Assembly (NCBI GenBank): GCA_013153415.1
Contig: JAADEO010000083.1
Span: 1 to 11,889, forward strand
Origin: Deltaproteobacteria bacterium
GTDB taxonomy: Bacteria > Desulfobacterota > Anaeroferrophillalia > Anaeroferrophillales > Tharpellaceae
Reading direction: 5' to 3'
Length of the DNA stretch: 11,889 nt
Below are positions 1-6,298 of this stretch, in pieces. The notes beneath the pieces are model-generated. The model had not been told where the DNA came from. It searched no databases and saw only the letters and a list, made by a program, of their open reading frames with translations. Positions within the stretch are counted from its first letter, which is position 1. Each line of letters opens with the position of its first letter. Position numbers and translations under genes: made by a program.

Positions 1-1210
1 CCGCAGCCCGGATGATCTCGATGACTTCGTCGAGATTGTCGAGCGCGATCTTGAAGCCGGCCAGCAGGTGGAGGCGCTCCCGGGCCCGGGCCAGCTCGAA
101 AGCGGTCCGACGTCGGATCACGTCCTTGCGGTGTTCGATGAAATGACTGAGCAATTCCTTGAGATTCAAAACCTGGGGCTGGCGGTCGACGATCGCCAGC
201 AGAGTGATCCCGAACGAGGTCTGGAGCTGGGTCTGCTTGTAGAGCTGGTTCAAGACGATCTCGCCCTGGGCATCACGCTTGATCTCGATCACGATCCGCA
301 TCCCGGAACGATCCGACTCGTCCCGCAGGTCGGAGATACCGGTCAGCTTCTTGTGGCGCACCAGTTCGGCCATCTTCTCCAGCATCCGGGCCTTGTTGAC
401 CTGATAGGGAATCTCGGTGATGATAATCCGTTCGCGCCCGGTCTTCTCATCGTTCTCAACCTCGGCCCGGGCCCGCAGGCGAATCACACCCCGGCCGGTC
501 ATGTAGGCCGAAGCGATCCCTTCGCGCCCGTAAATGAAGCCGGCGGTGGGGAAATCGGGCCCGGGGATGTAGGCCATCAGCTCGGCCACGGAGATCTCGG
601 GATTGGCGATACAGGCGATGATCGCGTTGACCACCTCGGTCAGGTTGTGGGGCGGAATATTGGTCGCCATGCCGACCGCGATCCCGGTCGATCCGTTGAC
701 CAGGAGATTGGGGAAACGAGCCGGCAGGACCAGCGGCTCTTTCAGGGATTCATCATAGTTGGGGGCGAAATCGACGGTATCCTTGTTGATATCGGCCAGC
801 ATCTCTCCGGCCAGACGGGCCATGCGGATCTCGGTATAACGCATCGCCGCCGGAGCGTCGCCATCGACCGAACCGAAGTTGCCCTGACCGTCGACCAGGG
901 GGTAGCGCAGGGAAAACTCCTGCGCCATGCGGACAATCGTATCGTAAACGGCGCTGTCGCCGTGGGGATGATATTTACCGATAACATCACCGACGACCCG
1001 AGCCGATTTCTTGTAGGGCTTATTCCAGACATTGCCCAGATCGTGCATGGCGTACAGGACCCGGCGATGCACCGGTTTCAATCCATCCCTGACGTCAGGC
1101 AGGGCCCGTCCGATAATAACGCTCATCGCGTAGGCGAGGTACGAGCTTTTCATCTCGTCCTCGATGTTGACCGGGGTCGCCTGGCGTCCCAGAACCTCAG
1201 TTGGCTCCAT
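1..1210 (-). CDS. gyrA: DNA gyrase subunit A, N-terminal 403 residues (partial)
   Basis: This is the breakage-reunion subunit of DNA gyrase, the type IIA topoisomerase that introduces negative supercoils in an A2B2 complex with GyrB. The minus strand is open from an ATG at 1210 to the window edge. It reads MEPTEVLGRQATPVNIEDEM, then the conserved SYLAYAMSVIIGRALPDVRDGLKPVHRR block as separate recognisable segments. The catalytic tyrosine is Y125 in AAMRYTEIR, preceded by R124 (Y122 in E. coli). The quinolone-resistance region reads HGDSAVYD, with S86 and D90 at the E. coli S83 and D87 sites, the sensitive-type residues. The segments GNFGSVDGD and NLLVNGSTGIAVGMATNIPP favour GyrA over ParC. 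AAGGAG at 1220-1225, 9 nt upstream, supports the start. The C-terminal beta-pinwheel domain lies outside the window. The gene follows dapB by 25 nt with no terminator between, so the two are probably co-transcribed. Confidence 0.97.
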   Translation of the reverse strand, partial: MEPTEVLGRQATPVNIEDEMKSSYLAYAMSVIIGRALPDVRDGLKPVHRRVLYAMHDLGNVWNKPYKKSARVVGDVIGKYHPHGDSAVYDTIVRMAQEFSLRYPLVDGQGNFGSVDGDAPAAMRYTEIRMARLAGEMLADINKDTVDFAPNYDESLKEPLVLPARFPNLLVNGSTGIAVGMATNIPPHNLTEVVNAIIACIANPEISVAELMAYIPGPDFPTAGFIYGREGIASAYMTGRGVIRLRARAEVENDEKTGRERIIITEIPYQVNKARMLEKMAELVRHKKLTGISDLRDESDRSGMRIVIEIKRDAQGEIVLNQLYKQTQLQTSFGITLLAIVDRQPQVLNLKELLSHFIEHRKDVIRRRTAFELARARERLHLLAGFKIALDNLDEVIEIIRAA

Positions 1211-1235
1211 CAGCAAACTCTCCTTGCTAGCTTCT

Positions 1236-2051
1236 CTACCTGTTCGTTTTCAGCCCCAGAACATCCTGCATGTCGTAAAGACCGGGGCCGCGACCTTCGA
1301 GCCAGAGGGCGGCCCGCACAGCGCCGGCGGCGAAGTTATCACGGGAATGAGCCCGGTGAATGATCTCTAAGCGTTCGCCCATGCCCCCGAACATGACCAG
1401 GTGTTCGCCGACAATATCCCCGGCCCTCAGGGTCTGCATGCCGATCTCTTTTTTGGTACGGGCGCCGACAAAACCCTGACGGGTGAAAACCGCATCCTTC
1501 TCATAATCACGCCCCAGAACCTGGGCTACGATCTCCCCCAAACGCACCGCCGTCCCGCTCGGTGCATCCTTCTTCTGGTTGTGATGGGCCTCGAGAATCT
1601 CGACATCGAAATCATCACCCAGGATGGCGGCGACCTCAGCCACGACTTTGAACAGAACATTGACGCCGACACTCATGTTGGGAGCAAAAACCAGGGGGAT
1701 CTTTTCCGCCGCCAGCGCCAACTGCCGACGGTCATCGCTTGACAGGCCGGTAGTACCGATCACCATGGCGACACCGTGGGCTGTAGCCCATGCGACGTTG
1801 GCCAGGGTGGCGGCCGGTGCCGTAAAATCGATCATCACGTCAGCTTCGCAATCGACCAACTCGTCGAGGCTGCCGACCAGCGGCACTTGAATGGTCCCGA
1901 TACCGGCAATCTCTCCCGCATCCCGACCCAGAGCGGGATTTTCCGGGTGTTCCAAGGCTCCCGCTACCCGAGCCTCGGGTTGGGCATTGACAAGGTCGAC
2001 AAGTCTTTTACCCATGCGACCGGCGGCACCGGCGATAATTACTGAACGCAT
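1236..2051 (-). CDS. dapB: 4-hydroxy-tetrahydrodipicolinate reductase
   Basis: This cytoplasmic enzyme reduces 4-hydroxy-tetrahydrodipicolinate with NAD(P)H in the diaminopimelate pathway, which supplies lysine and peptidoglycan. The chosen start gives 271 residues, normal for DapB. The N-terminal Rossmann motif is GAAGRMG (8-14), followed by DFTAP (75-79), GTTG (99-102) and APNMSVGVNV. The active-site block EAHHNQKKDAPSGTA begins at residue 154, with H156 and K160 matching the E. coli catalytic pair H159/K163. The ATG at 2051 is preferred because AGGGGGA lies 6 nt upstream and the Rossmann strand then starts almost immediately, as is usual in the family. An in-frame ATG at 2078 would add nine residues (MSVFLGGFV) and also has a weak AAGGGTG site upstream. 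No other dap gene is adjacent; the downstream partner is gyrA. Confidence 0.96.
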   Translation of the reverse strand: MRSVIIAGAAGRMGKRLVDLVNAQPEARVAGALEHPENPALGRDAGEIAGIGTIQVPLVGSLDELVDCEADVMIDFTAPAATLANVAWATAHGVAMVIGTTGLSSDDRRQLALAAEKIPLVFAPNMSVGVNVLFKVVAEVAAILGDDFDVEILEAHHNQKKDAPSGTAVRLGEIVAQVLGRDYEKDAVFTRQGFVGARTKKEIGMQTLRAGDIVGEHLVMFGGMGERLEIIHRAHSRDNFAAGAVRAALWLEGRGPGLYDMQDVLGLKTNR

Positions 2052-2103
2052 CACAAATCCCCCTAAAAATACAGACATTTCTCACCCTTTAAAAAGGTTT
2101 TCA

Positions 2104-2132
2104 AGTATAGGGAAAAGCCCCCGAAAAGTCAA
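2104..2132 (-). promoter_or_regulatory. Sigma-70 promoter for dapB-gyrA
   Basis: On the minus strand, TTGACT (2127-2132) and TATACT (2104-2109) are separated by exactly 17 nt; each hexamer matches five of six consensus bases. The predicted start point is near 2097, giving a leader of about 45 nt to the dapB ATG at 2051. No other comparable pair was seen before gyrA, so this promoter probably serves both genes within the window. Confidence 0.75.
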
Positions 2133-2172
2133 CCAATAGTTATCTTTTCACGAAGCGCTCCGCGGCCCGGGG

Positions 2173-2201
2173 TTGACCTGAATCGACAATCGCACTATCA
2201 T
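2173..2201 (+). promoter_or_regulatory. Candidate sigma-70 promoter for the glycosylase unit
   Basis: TTGACC (2173-2178) and TATCAT (2196-2201) are 17 nt apart, each matching five of six consensus bases. The predicted start near 2208 leaves an unusually long leader of about 165 nt before the ATG at 2375. It faces away from the dapB promoter, with about 40 nt between the two -35 boxes. Confidence 0.5.
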
Positions 2202-2374
2202 TGGTAACCAGGCCACGACATGGGAATGAATCTCGCAACCCCAACAGGTCCTACGGCCCGTGAATCAAACCTTCTTATCAGAACATTTTCTTGCTTCTCA
2301 AACCGGAAAACAGCCTGCAAGGCACCAAAACGACCACCACCCGGTCGCCCACAACCGGCCAACAAGACTAAAAG

Positions 2375-2938
2375 ATGCCGAAGAAAAAGGATTTACCCAG
2401 GCTTACCGGCCTCGATGCGGTCGAAGCACCAACCTGCCGACTCCTGATTCTGGGTTCGATGCCGGGCCGCGAATCACTGCTCCGGCAACAGTATTACGCC
2501 CACCCCCGCAACCAGTTCTGGCCGATCATGACCACCCTGCTCGGTGGCGAGCCAAAAGCGCCTTATCCGGAACGACTCAACCTGCTGAAAAACAACCGGA
2601 TCTCCCTCTGGGACGTCATCGGGGCCTGCATCCGCCCCGGCAGCCTGGACGGCGACATCGATCCCCGCAGCGAGGTCCCCAACCCCCTGCCCGCTTTGAT
2701 CAACCGGCACCCGGAACTTAAAGCCCTGGCTTTCAACGGCCGCAAAGCGGAAAGCTCATTCAAACGCCACTTCCTGAAACCCGATCCGGCCCTCTGCCAC
2801 AACCTCGAACTCATCGACCTACCCTCGACCAGCCCGGCTTACGCCGGCCTCAAAGCGGACGTCAAACTGGCCCTCTGGCGGGAAAAGCTGGCCCCTTTCC
2901 TGCCAACAATTTGTAATCCCCGGGGAGATAGGCTATAG
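2375..2938 (+). CDS. Hypoxanthine-DNA glycosylase (uracil-DNA glycosylase superfamily, family 6)
   Basis: The 187-residue protein resembles the family 6 (HDG) branch of the uracil-DNA glycosylase superfamily, whose characterised members excise hypoxanthine, the deamination product of adenine, to start base-excision repair. Visible motifs are LGSMPG (26-31) followed by QYYAHPRNQFW (39-49), where N46 corresponds to the family's catalytic asparagine region; LWDVIGACIRPGSLDGDI (79-96); the strand LAFNGRKA (118-125); and LPSTSPAYAG (149-158), the C-terminal DNA-contacting loop. An in-frame TAA at 2369-2371 sits just before the ATG, so 2375 is the first possible start, although the ribosome site (AAAAG) is poor. 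The gene ends 39 nt before the transglycosylase start. Substrate preference (hypoxanthine, uracil or other) cannot be read from sequence alone. Confidence 0.86.
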   Translation: MPKKKDLPRLTGLDAVEAPTCRLLILGSMPGRESLLRQQYYAHPRNQFWPIMTTLLGGEPKAPYPERLNLLKNNRISLWDVIGACIRPGSLDGDIDPRSEVPNPLPALINRHPELKALAFNGRKAESSFKRHFLKPDPALCHNLELIDLPSTSPAYAGLKADVKLALWREKLAPFLPTICNPRGDRL

Positions 2939-2939
2939 T
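2911..2939 (+). promoter_or_regulatory. Candidate promoter for the transglycosylase, inside the glycosylase 3' end
   Basis: TTGTAA (2911-2916, four of six consensus bases) and TATAGT (2934-2939, five of six) are 17 nt apart. The spacer contains the palindrome CCCCGGGG. The -10 box covers the glycosylase stop codon. A start point near 2946 leaves about 32 nt to the ATG at 2978, which fits that start better than the upstream GTG at 2948. Confidence 0.5.
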
Positions 2940-2977
2940 GGCAACCAGTGCTTCCATTTCTGAACGGGAAAAACCTG

Positions 2978-4462
2978 ATGCGTTGGTGGCCCCATAAAAT
3001 TACGGCACAGCGGCGGGAAAAGAAGCTGCCGTCCAGCCAGTATTCCCCCGGGAAACCGACCATCCCGGTACTCATCATCCTGATTCTGGGCGGATTCTCC
3101 CTGCTTTTCTGGAGCTGCCAGAAACCGGCCAAACCACCCCCCCTGACCATGACTCCCGGAGTGCTCACGGTTCTGACCCGGAATATCCCGACCGCCTACT
3201 ACATCGGCCCGGACGGGGAGATGGGTTTTGAATACGACCTGGTCAAGGCCCTGGCCCACCACCTCAAACTGAAACTGAAAATAAAGATCGCGAACTCGAT
3301 TTCCGAGACCCTGACCGCGATGGCCACCAACCAGGCCGATATCGCCGCTGGCGGTCTGACCCGGACCCCGGAAAGAATGGAATACTTCACCTTCGGTCCC
3401 GATTATTTCACGGTCCGCCAGGAAGTCGTCTACCGTAAAGGCTCTCCTCACCCCCGCAATATCCCGGAGCTGCAGAATTTCACCCCCCTCATCCTGGCCC
3501 GCAGCAGCTACGAGGAGCGCCTCCGGGAGCTGAAAGCCAAATACCCGCGACTCAAATGGAAGACCACCGACGATTACAGCACCGACCAACTCCTGGAAAT
3601 GATCTGGCGTCGGCGCCTCTCCCTGACCGTGGCCGATTCCAACATCCTCGCCATCAACCGCCGCTACTACCCGGAACTGCGGGCCGCCTTCTCCCTGAGC
3701 CAGGAACAGCCTCTGGCCTGGATCATCAACTCGCAACGCCGCCGGCTGCGGGAAAAAATCTTCCAATGGCTGGGAGAGTTCACCAGCCAGGGCCATCTGA
3801 GTGAACTCAAGGAGCGTTATTACGGCCATATCGAGCTTTTCGATTACGTCGACATCAAGGTTTTCAACCGCCGCATCCGGACCCTGCTGCCGACCTATCG
3901 GCCCTGGTTCGAGAAGTACGGCCGCATCTACCGGATCCCCTGGACCCTGCTGGCCGCCAAGGCCTACCAGGAATCGAACTGGAACCCGCTGGCCACCAGC
4001 CCGACCGGGGTCCGGGGCATCATGATGCTGACCCAGGCGACCGCCAACGAACTCGGAATCAAGGACCGACTCAATCCCGAGGAGAGCATCCGGGGCGGGG
4101 CCTGCTACCTGCGCCAGCTGCTCGACCGGGTTCCCGGCAACTACAACCGCCGGGACCACTGGAACGTGGCGATGGCCGCCTACAACGTTGGCCTCGGACA
4201 CATCTACGACGCCCGGCAGCTGGCCCGGGAACTGGGCAAGAATCCTGACAGCTGGCTGACCCTCAAGGAAGTCCTGCCGCTGCTCAGCCAGCCGCGCTAC
4301 TACCGCAAGCTCAAATACGGTTATGCCCGCGGCATAGAACCGGTACGCTATGTTGAGAGGGTCAATAACTACCGGGATATTCTTGAAAAACAGCTGGAAC
4401 TGGAAGAGGAGAAAACAAAAACGGCCGCCGGGCGGGTCGAGACCTCCGGCAGCCGTTTCTGA
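2978..4462 (+). CDS. MltF-like membrane-bound lytic murein transglycosylase (SBP_bac_3 + SLT)
   Basis: This enzyme probably cleaves the MurNAc-GlcNAc bond of peptidoglycan from the periplasmic face of a membrane. With the ATG at 2978 it has 494 residues, close to E. coli MltF (518). A basic N-terminus precedes a hydrophobic segment (about 31-46) ending FWSC; C47 might be lipidated, but the lipobox is atypical. Residues about 60-285 form a solute-binding-protein family 3 domain, with GGLTRTPERMEYFTFGP typical of that fold; in MltF it is a regulatory domain. The C-terminal SLT domain (about 305-440) contains the catalytic glutamate E332 in AYQESNWNP, then SPTGVRGIMMLT, AAYNVGLGH and YGYARG, close to E. 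coli MltF. GGGA lies 8 nt before the ATG. An upstream in-frame GTG at 2948 would add ten residues but lacks a usable ribosome site. Confidence 0.92.
   Translation: MRWWPHKITAQRREKKLPSSQYSPGKPTIPVLIILILGGFSLLFWSCQKPAKPPPLTMTPGVLTVLTRNIPTAYYIGPDGEMGFEYDLVKALAHHLKLKLKIKIANSISETLTAMATNQADIAAGGLTRTPERMEYFTFGPDYFTVRQEVVYRKGSPHPRNIPELQNFTPLILARSSYEERLRELKAKYPRLKWKTTDDYSTDQLLEMIWRRRLSLTVADSNILAINRRYYPELRAAFSLSQEQPLAWIINSQRRRLREKIFQWLGEFTSQGHLSELKERYYGHIELFDYVDIKVFNRRIRTLLPTYRPWFEKYGRIYRIPWTLLAAKAYQESNWNPLATSPTGVRGIMMLTQATANELGIKDRLNPEESIRGGACYLRQLLDRVPGNYNRRDHWNVAMAAYNVGLGHIYDARQLARELGKNPDSWLTLKEVLPLLSQPRYYRKLKYGYARGIEPVRYVERVNNYRDILEKQLELEEEKTKTAAGRVETSGSRF
4411..4458 (-). terminator. Rho-independent terminator for the acyl-CoA synthetase gene, inside the transglycosylase frame
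   Basis: The arms AAACGGCCGCCGG (4419-4431) and CCGGCAGCCGTTT (4446-4458) pair over 13 positions with one C-A mismatch around a 14-nt loop. Read on the minus strand, the stem is followed by TTTTG-TTTTC (4420-4411), a good U tract for the gene ending at 4493. On the plus strand only TTTCT follows, so termination of the transglycosylase transcript by the same hairpin is possible but weaker. The whole hairpin lies in the last 17 codons of the plus-strand gene. Confidence 0.7.
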
Positions 4463-4492
4463 TCGGTTTGCTTTATCAAGACAGGGTCTGAA

Positions 4493-6073
4493 CTAAACCA
4501 GGCTCTTGAAAGCCTCCTTGCGACCGGTATACTTTTCCCGCATCTGCGGCTTCATCAGTTTCCCGGTGGGATTACGCATGACCTGGTCGAATTTGACGAT
4601 ACGCGGCAGCTTGTAAGTGGCGAGCCGGGTTTTGGCGAATGCGATGACCTCCTCTTCGGTCAGAGTCTTGCCCTCTTTGAGCTGGACGATCGCCATCACC
4701 ACCTCGACCAGGCGCTCGTCCGGGGCCCCGATACAGGCGACATCATCGATATCGGGATGCTCCATCAGGGCGTCTTCGATCTCGACCGGAAAGATATTCT
4801 CCCCTCCGCTGGTAATCATGTCTTTCTTGCGGTCGACGATATAGTAGTAACCGTCGGCATCGGTTTTGAGCAAATCTCCGGTGTGAAGCCAACCGTCCTT
4901 CAAGGTCGCGGCCGTCATCTCCGGATTGCCGTAATAGCCCTTCATCATCCTCGGGGTCTTGAAGATCAGTTCACCGACCTCTTCCGGACCGACCTCGTTG
5001 CCTTCAAAATCGACCAATTTGGCCTCGACCCCGAAGGTCGGTTTACCGATCGAGCCCGGCCGTACCAGAACTTCGTCGGGATAGAGGTTGAAGGTTCCGC
5101 CGCCACCGCCTTCGGTGATCCCGTAGATATTGGAAACTCCGCAAGGCAGGGTTTCGACCAGTTTCTTCATGACATCGAAAGGCACCGGCTGGGCTCCGAT
5201 CTCCATATAGCGCCAAGCCGACAAATCATAATCGGAAAGTTTGATTTCACCCTTGTCGATGGCGTTGAGAATGCCAACCGCGATCGGCACCACGAAGAGA
5301 ACGTCAGTACATTTTTCTTCAGCCAGGGCCTCGATAATCGATTTGGGCTCCTTGAGTTCGCGCAGGATCGTGCCGGTCGCCCCGGTCGCGTAGAATGGCG
5401 CCCACAGAAACATCGTTCCGCTGTGGTAGAGAGGCAGAAAGAAGAGGTAGTTGTCGTTCTTCTCGACAAAGTAACTCATCCCGTTGCCGATTGCGGTATT
5501 ATTCAGGGAGTAGTGGGTGTGGAGCACCGGTTTGGGTTTACCGGTGGTCCCGGAGGTGAACATCATGGCAAGATCGGTATCGTCAGCGACATCCAGCAAC
5601 GCTTCGGAAGCATCACCATAATTCAGCATATCCTGGAAATCAACCATCCCGGCGCCGATGGTTTCACCGACACAGGCGTAATTGCTGATCGTCGCAAGCT
5701 CCTCCTTGACCGGCTCGACCACACCCAAAAACTCGGAACCGAGGATAAAAGCCTTGGGACTGGCGACCTCGGCCGCATACTTGATATCGGCCCCGACGAA
5801 ACGGAAGTTGAGGGGCACGACCACGGCCCCGAGCTTGATGATGGCATAATAGCTGATCAGCCACTCCAGGGAGTTGTTCTGGAGATGCATGACATAATCT
5901 CCAGGTTTGATCCCGAACTCGTTCTTGAGATAGTTGGCAACCCGGTTGATGGAGGTGTTGAACTCCTTCCAGGTCAAGGTCCGGCGCAGGCCGGTGGCCG
6001 GGGTCCGTTCGATAAGGCAGATTTTGTCGGGAAGGTTGCGGGCATGCAGACGGGCATAGTTGGCGTAATTCAT
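4493..6073 (-). CDS. Acyl-CoA synthetase, AMP-forming (ANL superfamily), substrate unknown
   Basis: This cytoplasmic class I adenylate-forming enzyme should activate a carboxylic acid with ATP to an acyl-AMP and transfer it to CoA. It has 526 residues. Core motifs appear in order: FTSGTTGKPKPV (172-183, phosphate loop), YGITE (317-321), GWLHTGDL (394-401), the hinge region DRKKDMITSGGENIFPVEIE (414-433), and PTGKLMK (502-508) with K505 as the expected catalytic lysine. The overall style is that of fatty-acyl-CoA synthetases or related MenE-like ligases. YGITE is followed by five glycines, which is unusual next to the acyl pocket. The ATG at 6073 is supported by GAGGAG (6081-6086) 7 nt upstream; a TTG at 6106 is in frame but less likely. 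The gene is monocistronic, with its own promoter and terminator, so neighbours do not reveal its substrate. Confidence 0.88.
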   Translation of the reverse strand: MNYANYARLHARNLPDKICLIERTPATGLRRTLTWKEFNTSINRVANYLKNEFGIKPGDYVMHLQNNSLEWLISYYAIIKLGAVVVPLNFRFVGADIKYAAEVASPKAFILGSEFLGVVEPVKEELATISNYACVGETIGAGMVDFQDMLNYGDASEALLDVADDTDLAMMFTSGTTGKPKPVLHTHYSLNNTAIGNGMSYFVEKNDNYLFFLPLYHSGTMFLWAPFYATGATGTILRELKEPKSIIEALAEEKCTDVLFVVPIAVGILNAIDKGEIKLSDYDLSAWRYMEIGAQPVPFDVMKKLVETLPCGVSNIYGITEGGGGGTFNLYPDEVLVRPGSIGKPTFGVEAKLVDFEGNEVGPEEVGELIFKTPRMMKGYYGNPEMTAATLKDGWLHTGDLLKTDADGYYYIVDRKKDMITSGGENIFPVEIEDALMEHPDIDDVACIGAPDERLVEVVMAIVQLKEGKTLTEEEVIAFAKTRLATYKLPRIVKFDQVMRNPTGKLMKPQMREKYTGRKEAFKSLV

Positions 6074-6144
6074 CTTGGCACTCCTCTTGTTGTTTGAAAT
6101 TGTCAATCCCGGGGCGGCCCAGCCCGAGCTGTCAGGCCGGCAAA

Positions 6145-6164
6145 AACCGGTTCCGGAAACGGTT
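6145..6164. promoter_or_regulatory. 20-nt near-perfect palindrome in the acyl-CoA synthetase leader
   Basis: The sequence has the form AACCG-N-TTCCGGAA-N-CGGTT, self-complementary at 18 of 20 positions. It lies 71 nt upstream of the acyl-CoA synthetase ATG and about 90 nt downstream of the predicted transcription start. It could be an operator for a dimeric repressor such as a TetR-family acyl-CoA-responsive regulator. On the minus strand it is followed by TTTG, so it may instead fold (CCGG loop) as a terminator of argJ transcripts. The sequence alone does not decide. Confidence 0.45.
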
Positions 6165-6258
6165 CTTCCAGAATGCAGTCCGGTCTAAGCAAAAACCATA
6201 CTAATCCAATATCCAGACGCCGACCGCGGAAGCAGCCTGCCGCTCGGCACCACTTGGA

Positions 6259-6286
6259 AGTATAACAACTTTTCCCGCAATCTCAA
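6259..6286 (-). promoter_or_regulatory. Candidate sigma-70 promoter for the acyl-CoA synthetase gene
   Basis: On the minus strand, TTGAGA (6281-6286) and TATACT (6259-6264) are 16 nt apart. The predicted start is near 6252, giving a leader of about 180 nt that contains the palindrome at 6145-6164. The -35 box begins 12 nt past the end of argJ. Confidence 0.5.
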
Positions 6287-6298
6287 ACCTGGAGCCGT

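Larger units (their letters stand above)
2052..2374. other. Divergent intergenic region between dapB and the DNA glycosylase gene
   Basis: These 323 nt separate the minus-strand dapB-gyrA unit from the plus-strand glycosylase-transglycosylase unit. They hold a strong minus-strand promoter and a plausible plus-strand promoter, listed separately. From about 2210 to 2374 the plus strand is a C- and A-rich leader in which I see no convincing hairpin, riboswitch or small gene. Open frames beginning at 2220 and 2260 overlap the glycosylase and read as low-complexity Pro/Arg-rich sequence, so I do not call them. Confidence 0.6.

Noticed and set aside
68..1363. A 431-codon open frame on the plus strand opposite gyrA.
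   Set aside because: It is the mirror of GyrA codons in a GC-rich gene, with no motif or ribosome site of its own.
2220..2721. Plus-strand frames of 75 and 153 codons overlapping the glycosylase start.
   Set aside because: They are Pro/Arg/His-rich, overlap a recognised gene in another frame and show no family signature.
3105..3121. A lipoprotein signal in the transglycosylase (FWSC).
   Set aside because: Phe and Trp at positions -3 and -2 do not fit a normal lipobox, so it is kept only as a possibility; a plain membrane anchor or signal peptide is as likely.
4757..6097. A 446-codon plus-strand frame opposite the acyl-CoA synthetase, and similar long frames opposite the transglycosylase and the M23 peptidase.
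   Set aside because: All are antisense shadows of genes with clear domains; their composition matches reversed codon bias.
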